From contig NZ_ARYH01000001.1 of NCBI RefSeq assembly GCF_000685235.1, positions 1,116,001 through 1,180,000 on the forward strand: a stretch of DNA of 64,000 nucleotides, read 5' to 3'. Position numbers and translations under genes: made by a program. Positions 34,075 through 45,821 of the stretch are shown piece after piece. Under the pieces are notes generated by a model. That model saw only the letters and a list, made by a program, of their open reading frames with translations. It was not told the DNA's origin and ran no database searches. Position 1 is the first letter of the stretch. Each line of letters starts with the position of its first letter. Source of the DNA: Hyphomonas adhaerens MHS-3. Its GTDB lineage: Bacteria; Pseudomonadota; Alphaproteobacteria; Caulobacterales; Hyphomonadaceae.

Positions 34075-36243
34075 TCAGTTCGGGGTGATAGGCGTGCGCC
34101 GTTCGAGATGGTCCTCGATCTGGTCACGTTGCAGCCAGAGTTCGCGGAACTCCTTGTCCGACAGCAGTTTCAGCTGGTCGCTGTAGTGCGTCGTGCCAGG
34201 CTGGCGGGCGTTGCCGTAGCTCATGCGGCCATAGGCTTTGATCGGCGTTGAGAACTCGACCATTGCCACCCAGGTTTCACCATGGAGCGGCGTGCGGACA
34301 CCGTCCTCATTTGGTTCCGACCAGGTGATGACATCGAACGAGCCAAGGTTCCCGTAGCCGCTGTGCCCCGGGACGTTCACGTCTTCCAGAATGAAGCGGG
34401 AGACCTCGCCATAGACCGGATCGATGACGCCAAATTTTTCCCGGGTCGAGACGATCGCCTCGCGGAGCAGCGCGACAGCCACTTCCGGGTCTTTCAGGCC
34501 GGAAGGCGTGGAGATCGGGTTCTCCGCACTCCACGGAATGGCGAAACCATCCTGACCGGTCATGCGCGGCCCGGCGAACAGTTTTGCCCATTCTTCGAAC
34601 AGGACACCGGCCCGGTTATCGGAAGAGAACGTCCTGTCCCAGGCGGTCAGGATTTCGACAGCCTTTTGCATGTCCGGGTCGTCGTCGCCGGAGGCGGCGG
34701 CCAGAAGGTCCGGAAGGACACGGTCTGCCATCAGCGCCTGCGCCGACAGTTTCAGCTCGACAAATTTCTCGAAGGTGATGTCGTTTGAACCGGTCATCAT
34801 CTTCAGGGAGTTCTGCGCCCGCATCGACAGGGGCGTGCGCGGCGCGAAATAGGCCGGATAGTCGTCCGGTTTGTACGGCACCGGAAGCGTCGCTTCCCAT
34901 GGCGGATCGTTCGAGTTCTGAATGAATCCGGACTCAGGATCTGTCACGCGCGGCAAATCGTCGAAGTCATGGATCTCGGTCCAGAGGTATTCAGACGTAT
35001 CGCCCGGCACCAGTCCGCGCCAGAAGGCGATATCTCCCGACGGGCGCTTCGGCGCGATGCCATTGAAGATGTACTCGATATGCCCATCACGGTCGGCATA
35101 GGAGATGTTGAATGTCGGCACCTGGAGCCGGGAGATGGCATCGTGGAATTCGTCATAACTGTCCGACGTCACCATATCGAAATATTGCTGCAGCATGCCG
35201 GGGCGATCGAGGCCGGCGACGCGAAGCGCAACCGTCTTGCCATCCGGCCGTTCGAAGACCGGGCCATGAACCGTAGAGCGGATCGTCACCGGCACATCCA
35301 GATATGTCCCGTCCTCCTGGAGGCGCTTGTAGCTTGTTTCCTCGACATCGAAGGGAAGCACTTCGCCATCAAAGAGATAGCCATTGTCCTTCAGGGTCAG
35401 TTCGTAGGTCGTGGCCCCGACCATGCCATTCACGGTGTTGGAAATACCCATCTGCTGGTTGAAGGCAAAGCGGATCACGGGAAGCCCGACCTGCGTTGCG
35501 CCATAGACTTCGAAGTCCGGCCCGACGAGGTGGGCTTCATAATAGATGAAGAACGGCATGCTCCAGGGCAGGTGCGGGTTCTGCAACAGCATGCTGTGCC
35601 CGCTTGCCGTTTTCGAGGGCGCCACCGCCCATGTGTTCGATCCCTGCTTCTCAAGCTCGGGCGGATCGCCTTCACCAATCGTGCGGTTGGGGGAGGCGAC
35701 ATAGACGAAATTCATCAGGCGGTGGGCATGCGCCACGACATCGACGCCGGTGACGGGCAGCACCCTCTTCACGTCATCATCAATCGCTTCCGGGTGTTCC
35801 TCGGCATAGGCATTCATGCCGGCGGCAAAGGCATCGAGATTGGCCCGGAAATCCGGGGTCTGAGCATCATACCAGACCTTTGCCCGCGCCGGCACGCCGT
35901 TCATGATCAGCCATCTGGTCGTATCCTCATAGGCCGCGCCCCAGTATTCAGCGCCTTTGCCCCGGGCTTCGCCATAGAGGCGGAAGATCGTGTTGGCGTG
36001 GCTGTTTGCCTGCGCATAGCCATACCCATAGAACACCGTTTCGGCATCGGATCCGTAAATGTGGGGGACGCCGTAGGTGTCCCACAAGATTTCTCCCTTG
36101 GGCGCGGGCGCTTCCGGTGTGAGCTCTGCCACCACCGCAACAGGCGCGGCTGCCTCAGGGGTCGGCCCGGCGCCTGCGCATGCCGTCAGGATGATCCCGC
36201 TGGTCGCAGCGATCATTCCCGTCATCAGGTGTCTGATCTTCAT
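34075..36243 (-). CDS. Penicillin acylase family lipoprotein (S45 Ntn hydrolase)
   Basis: A 722-aa secreted protein with a lipobox LTAC near residue 22. It is an S45-type N-terminal nucleophile hydrolase: a short alpha chain, the GSNTWAV site where autocleavage exposes the catalytic serine near residue 220, and a long beta chain. The acceptor substrate may be an acyl-homoserine lactone or another amide; this cannot be read. The beta chain ends in [10 protein letters not shown]. It lies beside another Ntn-hydrolase gene on the same strand. Confidence 0.88.
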   Translation of the reverse strand: MKIRHLMTGMIAATSGIILTACAGAGPTPEAAAPVAVVAELTPEAPAPKGEILWDTYGVPHIYGSDAETVFYGYGYAQANSHANTIFRLYGEARGKGAEYWGAAYEDTTRWLIMNGVPARAKVWYDAQTPDFRANLDAFAAGMNAYAEEHPEAIDDDVKRVLPVTGVDVVAHAHRLMNFVYVASPNRTIGEGDPPELEKQGSNTWAVAPSKTASGHSMLLQNPHLPWSMPFFIYYEAHLVGPDFEVYGATQVGLPVIRFAFNQQMGISNTVNGMVGATTYELTLKDNGYLFDGEVLPFDVEETSYKRLQEDGTYLDVPVTIRSTVHGPVFERPDGKTVALRVAGLDRPGMLQQYFDMVTSDSYDEFHDAISRLQVPTFNISYADRDGHIEYIFNGIAPKRPSGDIAFWRGLVPGDTSEYLWTEIHDFDDLPRVTDPESGFIQNSNDPPWEATLPVPYKPDDYPAYFAPRTPLSMRAQNSLKMMTGSNDITFEKFVELKLSAQALMADRVLPDLLAAASGDDDPDMQKAVEILTAWDRTFSSDNRAGVLFEEWAKLFAGPRMTGQDGFAIPWSAENPISTPSGLKDPEVAVALLREAIVSTREKFGVIDPVYGEVSRFILEDVNVPGHSGYGNLGSFDVITWSEPNEDGVRTPLHGETWVAMVEFSTPIKAYGRMSYGNARQPGTTHYSDQLKLLSDKEFRELWLQRDQIEDHLERRTPITPN

Positions 36244-36311
36244 TCCAAATTCCTCGTCATTCTCAAATAGGCGAGCCAGCCAACCGGTAATCCGGCCGGA
36301 CTGTAATTGCG

Positions 36312-38126
36312 CTAGTAGCCAAGGGCGAGGCCGTCCTTGCGCATTTCGCTGGCAGCGCCGTAGCTTTCGCCTGTGAACATGGTGGCCTGATAGCCGCCGA
36401 AGCCGCCATCTGTGCCGCCGACGGTCCAGCCCATCCTGGCCAGCAGCGCTTTCGTGGTCTCCGGTACGCCGGTTTCCAGCTTCAGGGTGCCAAGCCCCGG
36501 CGTGTAGACACCGGTTGGCTGTGATGAGCCATCATGACGCCAGCGCGGGCAGTCGCCTGCGGCCTGCAGGTCCAGGTCATAATCCACCATGTTGAGGATG
36601 ATCTGCGTCTGCCCCTGCGGCTGCATCCCGCCGCCCATGACGCCGAAGGCCAGCCACGGTGCACCGTCCTTGGTGGCAAAGCCGGGAATGATTGTGTGGA
36701 AGGGGCGCTTGCGCGGCGCATAAAGGTTCGGCGAGCCGTCCTGCAGGCTGAAACCCGCGCCGCGGTTCTGGAAGCTGAAGCCCAGCCCGTCCGCCATCAG
36801 GCCGGAGCCCATGCCGGCATAGTTGGACTGGATGAGGCTGACCATCATGCCGCTGGAATCGCTGACCGTCAGATAGGTCGTGCCGCCCTGATGCGGGGCA
36901 TCGCCCGGGAAGGCGCGCGCCATCGGGCGGTCAGGCCGGATCAGCGATGCCCGCTGCTGCCCATAGGAATCCGAAAGCAGCATATCGATCGGGATGTCCG
37001 CAAATTCCGGATCGGCGAACCAGCGGGCGCGGTCTTCGAAGGCGAGGCGTTTGGCTTCTGCCTGGTAGTGGATCGACTGGGCCGTCATCAGGCCGGCTTC
37101 GCGCATGTCGAAATTCTTCAGGATGGAGAGCATCTGGAGCGTGGTCGGCCCCTGGCTGTTCGGCGGCATGCCATAGACCGTCACACCGGCGCGGTAATCG
37201 ACATGGTTCGGCTCGACCCATTTGGCGTGCTGGGCGGCAAGGTCGGCCCGTGTCATCCAGCCGCCAATGCGTTTGAAATAGGCTTCGATCGTGTCAGCGA
37301 TCGGGCCGTCATAATAGGCATCCCGGCCGCCTTCGCCGATCATGCGCAGCGTGCGGGCCAGATCCGGGTTCCGGACGATTTCACCCTCCTCGGGTGTGCG
37401 TCCGCGCGTGTAATAGATGCTCTTTACGTTTTCGACTTCCTCGATTCCGGAATCCGGGCGCAGGAAGTAGGCCATGTCGCTTTTCATGCGCGCGGCGATC
37501 ATCAGCGCGATGGGCATGCCTTCCTCGGCGATGCCGGCGGCCGGCTCCATCAGGTCTTTCCAGGGCAGCTTGCCGTAGCGCTGGTGCATCGTCCACCAGG
37601 CGTCGACCGCGCCCGGCACGGTGACTGCGGGGGCGCCATGGAAGGGGACGCGGCCTTTTGGCGACCTTGCCCGCAGCGTCTCAAGCGACAGGGCGGCCGG
37701 GGAATGGCCGGACCCGTTCAGGCCCATGACCTTGCCGAGGGCCGGGTCCCACATGAGGCAGAACGCATCCCCGCCAATTCCGTTGGCGGTCGGCTCGACC
37801 ACGCCCAGCGTGGCATTCGCCGCGATCGCCGCATCGACCGCCGAGCCGCCCTTGCGGAGAATGTCGAGCGCGACAAGCGTTGCGCGCGGATGCGACGTCG
37901 CCGCCACACCATTCATGCCCCACACCACGGAGCGGGACGCAAAAGGGGCGCCTGCCAGGCGGTCACCTGAATAAATCGTATTGCTGAGAGGTGGGGGTGC
38001 ATCGTCCGGCGGCGGCGCAGCGGGCGCGGCCTGTGCCGCGAGGGCCGGGGGTGGCGCCGTGGTGCAGGCTGAGAGGGCCAGGGCCGCCGTCGCGGGTCCG
38101 GTAAGGAGGAATTGTCTGCGCTTCAT
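36312..38126 (-). CDS. ggt: Gamma-glutamyltransferase
   Basis: A 604-aa Ntn hydrolase that removes gamma-glutamyl groups from glutathione-like substrates. The catalytic threonine is in [13 protein letters not shown], with [17 protein letters not shown] and RPFHTIIPG following. The N-terminus [20 protein letters not shown] combines a twin-arginine motif with a lipobox, so it may be a Tat-exported lipoprotein. ATG 38126 is chosen for this signal; the frame continues to 38210 but that addition is not signal-like. Confidence 0.9.
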   Translation of the reverse strand: MKRRQFLLTGPATAALALSACTTAPPPALAAQAAPAAPPPDDAPPPLSNTIYSGDRLAGAPFASRSVVWGMNGVAATSHPRATLVALDILRKGGSAVDAAIAANATLGVVEPTANGIGGDAFCLMWDPALGKVMGLNGSGHSPAALSLETLRARSPKGRVPFHGAPAVTVPGAVDAWWTMHQRYGKLPWKDLMEPAAGIAEEGMPIALMIAARMKSDMAYFLRPDSGIEEVENVKSIYYTRGRTPEEGEIVRNPDLARTLRMIGEGGRDAYYDGPIADTIEAYFKRIGGWMTRADLAAQHAKWVEPNHVDYRAGVTVYGMPPNSQGPTTLQMLSILKNFDMREAGLMTAQSIHYQAEAKRLAFEDRARWFADPEFADIPIDMLLSDSYGQQRASLIRPDRPMARAFPGDAPHQGGTTYLTVSDSSGMMVSLIQSNYAGMGSGLMADGLGFSFQNRGAGFSLQDGSPNLYAPRKRPFHTIIPGFATKDGAPWLAFGVMGGGMQPQGQTQIILNMVDYDLDLQAAGDCPRWRHDGSSQPTGVYTPGLGTLKLETGVPETTKALLARMGWTVGGTDGGFGGYQATMFTGESYGAASEMRKDGLALGY

Positions 38127-38307
38127 GATGAGATCTTGATCAATGGAGGAGGGGATCGAAGGAACGATCTCAGGTCCCGTCGCCGGGAACCTCAAGCATT
38201 GAGGGCGCAAGATGCCGCCGGCCTTCCAAATTGCCCGATTGCGGGCGGTCCGGAGCGGTGAGCGCTAATCTTTTTGGCAGGCTTCGGCGAGAGTGCAGGC
38301 GCGGTCG

Positions 38308-38730
38308 TTAGCGCGCAAACAGTTGCGAGAGGTCCTTGAACGCCTTCATTTCGATCGCATTGCCGGACGGGTCCCGGAAGAACATGGTGGCTTGTTCACC
38401 GGCCTGTCCCTTGAACCGGATGTAGGGCTCGATAACGAAGTCCGTGCCCGCTGCGGTCAACTTGTCTGCGACCTCCTGCCAGTCGGACATGCTTAGCACC
38501 ACGCCGAAATGCGGCACAGGCACGTCATGGCCATCGACGCTGTTCCCCGGATCTCCGGTCTTGGCGGAGTCAGGAACCAGATGGGCGACAATCTGGTGGC
38601 CGAAAAAATCGAAATCGATCCATTCGGCTGCGCTGCGTCCCTCGGGGCATCCGAGCAGTTCGCCATAGAATTCCCGCGCGGCTTCCAGATCGTGGACAGG
38701 AAAGGCGAGGTGGAAAGGGCGAAGCGACAT
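38308..38730 (-). CDS. VOC (glyoxalase-like) family protein
   Basis: A 140-aa vicinal oxygen chelate fold protein. It shows [27 protein letters not shown], with the first metal histidine near the start, HFGVVLS in the middle, and [14 protein letters not shown], with the C-terminal glutamate. It matches a subfamily typically starting at this [12 protein letters not shown]; an upstream ATG at 38748 adds six residues. Enzyme activity is unknown. Confidence 0.85.
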   Translation of the reverse strand: MSLRPFHLAFPVHDLEAAREFYGELLGCPEGRSAAEWIDFDFFGHQIVAHLVPDSAKTGDPGNSVDGHDVPVPHFGVVLSMSDWQEVADKLTAAGTDFVIEPYIRFKGQAGEQATMFFRDPSGNAIEMKAFKDLSQLFAR

Positions 38731-38851
38731 CAGCGTGGGTCTCGTCATAAAGATGCGGGGAAGTGATCCCCTGTAGCAGGTCCGGACACCGCGCAGATAT
38801 CCGTCATTTCTGTCATCCGTGGCAGCCGGATGAAAATCTGTGTTCAGATTA

Positions 38852-39730
38852 TTAGCGGGTCGGGACCGGCACGTCGCCCGAATAATCGTAGAAGCCCTTG
38901 CCGACCTTGCGGCCGACCCAGCCGGCCTCGACATATTTCACGAGAAGGGGGCAGGGGCGGTATTTCGTATCGGCGAGCCCATCATGCAGCACCTGCATGA
39001 TCGACAGGCAGGTATCGAGGCCGATGAAGTCCGCCAGCGTCAGCGGTCCCATCGGGTGGTTCGCGCCAAGGCGCATGGCCGTGTCGATGCTCTCAACCGT
39101 GCCGACCCCTTCATACAGGGTGTAGACCGCCTCGTTGATCATCGGCACCAGGATGCGGTTCACGATAAAGGCCGGGTAGTCCTCGGCATTGGTTGTTGTC
39201 TTTTCAAGACGGTTGGCAAAGCCGATCGCCGTCTCGTAGGTCGCCTGGCTTGTGGCAAGCCCCCGGATCACTTCCATCAGTTTCATCAGCGGCACCGGAT
39301 TCATGAAATGCATGCCGATGAACTTTTCCGGCCGGTCGGTGGTGGAGGCCAGGCGGGTAATGGAAATCGAGGATGTATTGGTGGCCAGATAGGTCCGGGA
39401 CGGGACGATTTCGCAAATGGAGCGGAAGATCTGCTCCTTCACTTCGCGCTTTTCCGTGGCCGCCTCGACAACCAGGTCGTCGTTTTCGTGCGCCTTGATC
39501 GACGTGGAGGTCTTGATACGGCCCATCGCCGCCTTCATCTCGTCCACGCTGAATTGCTCGCGGGAGACCTGACGGGCCATGTTCTTCTCGATGGCATCCA
39601 TGCCGTGCTTCAGCGCGTCTTCGGAAATATCCGTCATCACGACATCGTAGCCGGCAAGGGCGCTGACATGGGCAATTCCGTTGCCCATCTGGCCTGCGCC
39701 AATCACGCCAATGGTCTGAAGGTTCGTCAT
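38852..39730 (-). CDS. 3-hydroxybutyryl-CoA dehydrogenase
   Basis: A 292-aa NAD-dependent dehydrogenase (Hbd/PaaH type) that oxidises 3-hydroxyacyl-CoA. The NAD fold [16 protein letters not shown] is at residues about 7-22. The catalytic histidine is in [16 protein letters not shown], and [21 protein letters not shown] is typical (here [12 protein letters not shown]). It follows etfB and etfA on the same strand, but a terminator separates it from etfA. Cluster order suggests fatty-acid or amino-acid oxidation. Confidence 0.95.
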   Translation of the reverse strand: MTNLQTIGVIGAGQMGNGIAHVSALAGYDVVMTDISEDALKHGMDAIEKNMARQVSREQFSVDEMKAAMGRIKTSTSIKAHENDDLVVEAATEKREVKEQIFRSICEIVPSRTYLATNTSSISITRLASTTDRPEKFIGMHFMNPVPLMKLMEVIRGLATSQATYETAIGFANRLEKTTTNAEDYPAFIVNRILVPMINEAVYTLYEGVGTVESIDTAMRLGANHPMGPLTLADFIGLDTCLSIMQVLHDGLADTKYRPCPLLVKYVEAGWVGRKVGKGFYDYSGDVPVPTR

Positions 39731-39863
39731 CCGCTATCGCCCTGAGTCTTCTTTGCAACTGTCTGACATATCCTGTTTGTGCAGTGCGTCAAAGATCAAG
39801 TCAGCACATCAGATACGCCCATGCCGGAATGGCAAAGAGGCGGCAATGTTGCTTCCGGACAAC

Positions 39864-39890
39864 AAAAAGCCCGGCACAGGCCGGGCTTTT
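39864..39890 (-). terminator. Rho-independent terminator after etfA
   Basis: Stem AAAAGCCCGGC / GCCGGGCTTTT with loop ACAG. T- or A-tracts flank both sides, so it can work in both directions; it serves etfA. Confidence 0.9.
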
Positions 39891-39915
39891 CGCGTAATGG
39901 GTGATTTTGTTTCGC

Positions 39916-40845
39916 TTAGAGCGCGTCCGTCAGTTCCGGAACGGCAGCGAACAGGTCAGCGACCAGGCCGTAATCGGCAACCTGGAAGATCGGGGCTTCC
40001 TCATCCTTGTTGATGGCAACGATGACTTTGGAGTCCTTCATGCCGGCAAGGTGCTGGATGGCGCCGGAGATGCCGATGGCGACATAGAGTTCAGGCGCGA
40101 CGATCTTGCCGGTCTGGCCAACCTGATAGTCGTTCGGGGCATAGCCAGCATCCACAGCGGCGCGCGAGGCACCGACAGCGGCGCCGAGCTTGTCCGCCAG
40201 CGGGAAGATGACTTCCTGGAACTTCTCGGCAGAGCCGAGGGCGCGGCCGCCGGAGACGACGCGCTTGGCGCCGGCCAGTTCCGGGCGATCCGACTTGACC
40301 ATTTCTTCCGAAACGAATTCCGACTTGAACGGGCCTGCCGGGGCATCGACCGTCTCGACCGAGGCCGAGCCGTCTTCGCCAGCAGCGTCAAAAGCGGTCC
40401 CGCGGACGGTGATGACTTTCTTCGCATCGGCCGATTTGACGGTCATCATGGCGTTGCCGGCATAAATCGGACGCTCAAAGGTTTCCGCATCGATCACGCC
40501 TGTGATCTCGGAAATCTGCATCACGTCCAGCTTGGCCGCCACGCGGGGGGCCATGTTCTTGCCGGCCGTCGTTGCCGCGAAGAAGACAGCGTCATAGCCG
40601 TCCATCAGCGGAACGATCAGCGCTTGCATCGGTTCAGCGAGCTGCTTTGCGACACTGGCACCGTCGGCGTGAAGCACCTTGCGTACGCCGGCCACTTTCG
40701 CAGCCGCCGCAGCCACATCGCCAGCGCCTTCGCCGGCAACCAGGATATCCACATCGCCGCTGAGTTTTGCGGCGGCGGTCACGACCTTGTTGGTGGCGTC
40801 CGAGAGGGCCGCATTGTCGTGTTCAGCAATTACGAGCACAGCCAT
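39916..40845 (-). CDS. etfA: Electron transfer flavoprotein subunit alpha
   Basis: Alpha subunit of ETF, which passes electrons from acyl-CoA dehydrogenases to the quinone pool. The C-terminal FAD domain is intact: [33 protein letters not shown] (split after DAG), and [23 protein letters not shown] 40845 ([10 protein letters not shown]) follows CAGGAG by about 10 bases and is the family's usual start; the frame extends to a TTG at 40854. It begins 1 base after etfB. Confidence 0.96.
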   Translation of the reverse strand: MAVLVIAEHDNAALSDATNKVVTAAAKLSGDVDILVAGEGAGDVAAAAAKVAGVRKVLHADGASVAKQLAEPMQALIVPLMDGYDAVFFAATTAGKNMAPRVAAKLDVMQISEITGVIDAETFERPIYAGNAMMTVKSADAKKVITVRGTAFDAAGEDGSASVETVDAPAGPFKSEFVSEEMVKSDRPELAGAKRVVSGGRALGSAEKFQEVIFPLADKLGAAVGASRAAVDAGYAPNDYQVGQTGKIVAPELYVAIGISGAIQHLAGMKDSKVIVAINKDEEAPIFQVADYGLVADLFAAVPELTDAL

Positions 40846-40846
40846 A

Positions 40847-41593
40847 TCAGACAACTCCTGCGGTTTTCAGTTTCGACACGAGGGTGGCGACATCCTCGAC
40901 CTTTTCACCAGCCTGGCGCACCGGCGGTTCGGTGACCTGAACGACAGACAGGCGCGGAGTGATGTCGACGCCGTAGTCGGCCGGGGCCTTCTCGTCGATC
41001 GGCTTCTTCTTCGCCTTCATGATGTTCGGCAGGGAGGCGTAACGCGGCTCGTTGAGGCGCAGGTCCACCGTGACAACGGCCGGCAGGGCCAGCTTCACGG
41101 TTTGCAGACCGCCATCGACTTCGCGGGTCACGGTCAGCGCATCGCCGTCCTTCTCCAGCTTGTAGGCGAAGGTGCCTTGCGGCCAGTCGAGCAGGGCGGC
41201 CAGCATCTGGCCGGTCTGGTTGGAATCGTCGTCGATCGCCTGCTTGCCGACGATCACGAGGTCCGGCTTTTCTTCCTCGACCACTTTGGACAGCAGCTTG
41301 GCAACGCCCAGCGGCTCAACCGTTTCATCGGTCTTGATCAGGATGCCGCGGTCACCGCCCATGGCGAGCGCCGTCCGGATGGTTTCCTGTGCCTGTTGCG
41401 GGCCGATGGAAACGATCACCACTTCGGTGGCCGTACCGGCTTCTTTCAGGCGGACAGCCTCTTCGACGGAGATTTCGTCGAACGGGTTCATCGACATTTT
41501 GACATTGGCGAGATCGACCCCGGTCTTGTCCGGTTTGACGCGGACTTTCACGTTGTAATCGATCACGCGTTTGACGGGCACGAGGACCTTCAT
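40847..41593 (-). CDS. etfB: Electron transfer flavoprotein subunit beta
   Basis: Beta subunit of ETF, 248 aa. It shows [16 protein letters not shown] at the start, [37 protein letters not shown] and the tail of the AMP-binding region ([20 protein letters not shown]). It is the first gene of etfB-etfA. A dyad upstream resembles a LiuR-type operator. Confidence 0.96.
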   Translation of the reverse strand: MKVLVPVKRVIDYNVKVRVKPDKTGVDLANVKMSMNPFDEISVEEAVRLKEAGTATEVVIVSIGPQQAQETIRTALAMGGDRGILIKTDETVEPLGVAKLLSKVVEEEKPDLVIVGKQAIDDDSNQTGQMLAALLDWPQGTFAYKLEKDGDALTVTREVDGGLQTVKLALPAVVTVDLRLNEPRYASLPNIMKAKKKPIDEKAPADYGVDITPRLSVVQVTEPPVRQAGEKVEDVATLVSKLKTAGVV

Positions 41594-41671
41594 GAGCAGC
41601 GCTCCACACGTTTCGAGAGATTGGACTTATAAGATGGGCGTTGCCTACAGGCACTGAAAAGCTTTCGCAAG

Positions 41672-41695
41672 TTTGACGTTGACGTAAGTGTCAAA
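41672..41695. promoter_or_regulatory. Dyad upstream of etfB (LiuR-like)
   Basis: TTTGAC at 41672-41677 and GTCAAA at 41690-41695 flank GTTGACGTAAGT, which contains a TTGAC-GTAA core. Its pattern resembles LiuR-type (MerR family) sites that control branched-chain amino acid and acyl-CoA oxidation in proteobacteria. It lies 79 bases from etfB and 66 from the divergent gene. This is inferred from memory of the motif. Confidence 0.45.
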
Positions 41696-41760
41696 TTGGC
41701 GCGCTAAAATGGGGTAATTTCCGGCCTCAAACGGCGTGATTCCTGCAATATGAGACCCCT

Positions 41761-42243
41761 ATGACGCGATCTGGACTGTTCTTCAGCCTAATTTTTGCCT
41801 TTGCCCCGCTCTTTCATGCGGCTGCAGAGGGCCTCACCCGGCTGGACCCCGGCCTCTATGCCATATCCACCGAAATCGAAACCAGCATGCAGGATCCGGG
41901 GACGGGCACGCTGCTGGAGACCTGGACGGATCCCTTTGGCGGAGCAGCCTGCCTGGAGGGGGAGGAAGCCCGCCATATCCGCCCGGACTCGTTCATCGAC
42001 CCGCGCTGCCATGTCTCCAATGTGCGGGCGGATCCTTATGGAGAGGCCTTCGACCTTGTCTGCGCCTTTCCGGAAGGCCTGCTCAGCGGGACCGGGACCC
42101 TCGCGGTGGATCCGACCCGGCCGACGGAGTTCCTCCAGCGGTTCACCTTGCGCAGCCCTGGCCCGGTTGCCTCCCAATGGGTTACCATCCGGGGCCGTCT
42201 TGTCGGCGCCTGCCTGCCGGACGACCTGGCCGCTGGCCCCTAG
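41761..42243 (+). CDS. Hypothetical secreted protein (possibly DUF3617-like)
   Basis: A 160-aa protein with a Sec signal peptide (FFSLIFAFAPLFHAAAEG). The mature part has three cysteines (near the CLEGEEARHIRP, RCHVSNV and LVCAFPEGL segments, plus one near the C-terminus) and repeats typical of a small beta-rich domain. The layout recalls DUF3617, but the match is not strong. It diverges from etfB. No function can be assigned. Confidence 0.55.
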   Translation: MTRSGLFFSLIFAFAPLFHAAAEGLTRLDPGLYAISTEIETSMQDPGTGTLLETWTDPFGGAACLEGEEARHIRPDSFIDPRCHVSNVRADPYGEAFDLVCAFPEGLLSGTGTLAVDPTRPTEFLQRFTLRSPGPVASQWVTIRGRLVGACLPDDLAAGP

Positions 42244-42257
42244 ACAGCAGCGCCTAC

Positions 42258-42275
42258 GTAGAATCCGCAATTGGC
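42258..42275 (+). promoter_or_regulatory. Motif shared upstream of DUF465 gene 1
   Basis: GTAGAATCCGCAATTGG at 42258-42274 lies about 60 bases before the first DUF465 start. A near-copy GTAGAATCCCGAATGGG lies before the second DUF465 gene. TAGAAT resembles a -10 hexamer. Confidence 0.4.
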
Positions 42276-42333
42276 AATTTCACTGGCCGGTCGGACATGT
42301 CATAGAGACGCCGCACATTATCGGAGGACATCC

Positions 42334-42570
42334 ATGTCGCACACGCCCCACGAACTGACCGAAGAATTCCCGGATCTCGCTGACAAGATCCACGCGCTGA
42401 AGACCAGCGATGCCCACTTCGCGAAGCTCGCTGACGAATATCATGAGCTGAACCGCCAGATTCACCGCATCGAAACCGATGTGGAACCGGCGAGCGACGA
42501 GCACCAGACGGAACTGCGCAAGCAGCGCATGGCGCTCAAGGACGAGCTCTACAACATGCTCAAGGCGTAA
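42334..42570 (+). CDS. DUF465 (YdcH-like) coiled-coil protein 1
   Basis: A 78-aa charged helical protein: EEFPDLADKIHALKTSDAHF, then HELNRQIHRIETDVEPASDE and LRKQRMALKDELYNMLK, the standard DUF465 pattern. ATG 42334 follows CGGAGGA. It has the same length and layout as the next DUF465 gene and is probably its paralogue. Function unknown. Confidence 0.88.
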   Translation: MSHTPHELTEEFPDLADKIHALKTSDAHFAKLADEYHELNRQIHRIETDVEPASDEHQTELRKQRMALKDELYNMLKA

Positions 42571-42607
42571 GCCCTTTCCGGCAAAGGCCAGGGCGCGAAG
42601 GGTTTAG

Positions 42608-42625
42608 GTAGAATCCCGAATGGGC
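42608..42625 (+). promoter_or_regulatory. Motif shared upstream of DUF465 gene 2
   Basis: GTAGAATCCCGAATGGG at 42608-42624 matches the sequence in front of the first DUF465 gene and sits about 70 bases before the start codon in both cases. Confidence 0.4.
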
Positions 42626-42691
42626 GTGTCTGCCTCTGTCTGCCAGATTTGGCGGGAAGACGGATGCAGTTGACCCGGGAGGATGAGCCCG

Positions 42692-42928
42692 ATGACCCAC
42701 TTGCCCCTTGGCCTTGCCGGCGACTTTCCGGAATCCGTCGGCCGTATCTTTGAACTGGAAGCGGAAGAGGGGGATTTCGTGCAGCTGGCCGAAGCGTACG
42801 AAGCCATCACGCTGGAACTTCAGGAAATCGAATGCGGGATCGAGCCGGCCTGTCATGCCTATGTGGCCCAGCTTCGCCGCCAGCGTGATACGCTCCGCGA
42901 GACCCTGTTTGCCCGTCTGAGCGCCTGA
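42692..42928 (+). CDS. DUF465 (YdcH-like) coiled-coil protein 2
   Basis: A second 78-aa DUF465 protein: LAGDFPESVGRIFELEAEEG, then EAITLELQEIECGIEPACHA and LRRQRDTLRETLFARL. ATG 42692 is preferred over 42683 because GGGAGGA lies about 8 bases upstream. It ends one base before the convergent DUF4262 gene. Confidence 0.83.
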   Translation: MTHLPLGLAGDFPESVGRIFELEAEEGDFVQLAEAYEAITLELQEIECGIEPACHAYVAQLRRQRDTLRETLFARLSA

Positions 42929-42929
42929 C

Positions 42930-43478
42930 CTAGCGCCACAGCTTCGGCTGCGCGTCCGCCACACTGTCCCGGCAGCCCTCGTCCCACGGATAAAGCCCGT
43001 CCAGCAGGCCAGGCCAGACGATCTGGACAAGCGCCGGATGCCCGCCCTGGCCATTACGGGCCCACAGCCAGTCGGCCAGCTCGGCATATTTCCCGAACGC
43101 ATCCTCGTGCGAGACCTTGCGGCCGACGCAATCGAAATCCTCGTGCAGGCCTTTCCAGACCTGGTTGTCTTCCAGCTTCCGGCCCGCCTTGATCTGGTCG
43201 TGGACGTTAGCCAGCATGTCGTACATCACATCCCGGTGCAGGCCGAAAACGATGAATTCCGGGGCGTCCAGCGTTTGCGAGAAGCCGACCGTATAAGTGT
43301 AGTTCGGGGTGACCAGCTCGGGATCGTACCGGTGTGCGGCATACCAGCCATGGGCCTCGATGCTGCCCAGGATCCGCTGTTCTTCTTCGCTCACGATACC
43401 GCCCGCCATGGGCGAATGACGCGCTGTGCCGGGCTTGGGGTCAAGAGATAAGTCTTCAGGTGACGGAGATTTAAGCAT
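42930..43478 (-). CDS. DUF4262 domain protein
   Basis: A protein of up to 182 aa with the DUF4262 pattern: RYDPELVTPNYTYTVGFSQT, PEFIVFGLHRDVMYDMLANV and the WPGLLDGLYPWDEGC end. The function is unknown. The start is uncertain: ATG 43478 gives 182 aa, ATG 43409 (MAGGIVSEEE) gives the usual length of about 159. Confidence 0.8.
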   Translation of the reverse strand: MLKSPSPEDLSLDPKPGTARHSPMAGGIVSEEEQRILGSIEAHGWYAAHRYDPELVTPNYTYTVGFSQTLDAPEFIVFGLHRDVMYDMLANVHDQIKAGRKLEDNQVWKGLHEDFDCVGRKVSHEDAFGKYAELADWLWARNGQGGHPALVQIVWPGLLDGLYPWDEGCRDSVADAQPKLWR

Positions 43479-43631
43479 GACAAGGCGTTCATGCGGGCGA
43501 CCCTGGGACCTGGTGCCGGGGAGGCAAGGCCGTGATCCTCTGGACGCTCGAAGACGGCATCTGGAAGATGCAGTGGGACAGCTAGAATAACGGCCCGGTG
43601 GACCAGGGGCTTCGGTCGCCGGCAGACCGGT

Positions 43632-43856
43632 CTAGTAATGCGGCGGGGGCGTGTTCGCCGGGGCCGCTTCGCTCACGGCCTGTTCGGTTTCGGCGACCCG
43701 TTCGCCCAGCCGAGCGACCTGACGCTCCAGCCGGTCGATCACCTTCCATTGCGCCGTGATGGCCGCGTTCAGGTCCTCAATCGTCTGGTCCTGATGGACC
43801 ACACGCATTTCAAGCTCGTCGAGGCGGGCGGAGTCCGATGAAGTGCTGTCTGTCAT
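43632..43856 (-). CDS. slyX: SlyX family protein
   Basis: A 74-aa coiled-coil protein with the SlyX layout: DELEMRVVHQDQTIEDLNA, an IDRLERQVARLGERV helix and the diagnostic C-terminal PPPHY. The frame extends further upstream, but ATG 43856 fits the family. Its function is unknown. It is the last typical chromosomal gene before the AT-rich patch. Confidence 0.88.
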   Translation of the reverse strand: MTDSTSSDSARLDELEMRVVHQDQTIEDLNAAITAQWKVIDRLERQVARLGERVAETEQAVSEAAPANTPPPHY

Positions 43857-44102
43857 GGGGGAGGGATTAGCGCTGCTGGTGGAGCGTGGCAACGGCTTCG
43901 GAACGTTGAAACGTAGCGGGGTAGGGTGGGTTGAAGCAACGCCGACACCCGCTATCCGGACTCATCGCAGGTGTTGCACGGAAAGTGCTGTGAACGCACA
44001 ATCGCCAGAAAACGGATGCACGTGTCTGAATTTCAACGTTTTGTTGACAAAATCACCAAACTAATCTCCCTGTGATTCTGCCAATCACTTGGGGGAAGTT
44101 TT
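43857..44102. other. Left border of the AT-rich patch
   Basis: 246 bases without a supported gene. Composition shifts here from GC-rich to AT-rich near 44030. A TTGACA hexamer lies at 44044-44049, but its -10 partner is not convincing. No direct repeat of a tRNA or att site was found. GGGGGAAG at 44091-44098 is a ribosome site for the next gene. Confidence 0.4.
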
Positions 44103-44585
44103 TTGGGTTACGCACTAGAAAAACAGGTTATGGAATCTGTTTCTAAGGGCTTATTGCGAAAGCAAAGCCCGAAAAAGGCGTCAAGGAAAGAGTTGCTGGC
44201 CTTGAGCGTGGACCCCTTTGGATCTACCAGCAGTAGGCTGCGATCGCTGTTTCTCATTCTGAATATAATGCGGATCGGCAAGATTAACTCCTATGGCAAT
44301 CCTTTAAGCGCGGGGTTTTCTCACAGCCGAGTGTTTCTTTGTTCGAATGAAGAGCAAAACATCTTCTTTGACAGGTCGGTGGGGCGGGTTCCTCTTGATG
44401 CGGCGAAATATATATCTGACCTTATTACTGTGTTTGACATGCACAGTATGGGTAATGTCTGTCTGAAGAGCATATCATTTGAGTGCCTGTCGGTCGTTCT
44501 TCTGGTCGATGATGATGACGAAGAATTGCTATCAAGAGTAGCGCATTCGCTGGATGATCCACATACAAAAATTTTAGAAAAGTAG
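44103..44585 (+). CDS. Hypothetical protein of the AT-rich patch
   Basis: A protein of up to 160 aa with no motif I recognise. It has a basic N-terminus (LRKQSPKKASRKELL) and a hydrophobic/acidic C-terminal half with ISFECLSVVLLVDDDDEELL. The start is TTG 44103, 4 bases after GGGGGAAG, or ATG 44130. Codon use is AT-rich, unlike the neighbours. It lies 11 bases before the phosphorylase-fold gene and is probably translated with it, so it may be the partner of that gene. Confidence 0.6.
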   Translation: MGYALEKQVMESVSKGLLRKQSPKKASRKELLALSVDPFGSTSSRLRSLFLILNIMRIGKINSYGNPLSAGFSHSRVFLCSNEEQNIFFDRSVGRVPLDAAKYISDLITVFDMHSMGNVCLKSISFECLSVVLLVDDDDEELLSRVAHSLDDPHTKILEK

Positions 44586-44596
44586 CGAGCAATTCG

Positions 44597-45821
<1,225 letters not shown>

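Noticed and set aside
33919-34075. tRNA-Arg as an integration site
   Set aside because: No integrase, no direct repeat of the tRNA 3' end and no composition shift next to it.
43531-43585. 17-codon GTG frame VILWTLEDGIWKMQWDS
   Set aside because: Too short and without support upstream; likely chance.
43843-44064. 73-codon plus frame left of the AT-rich patch
   Set aside because: No ribosome site, mixed composition, no recognisable protein.
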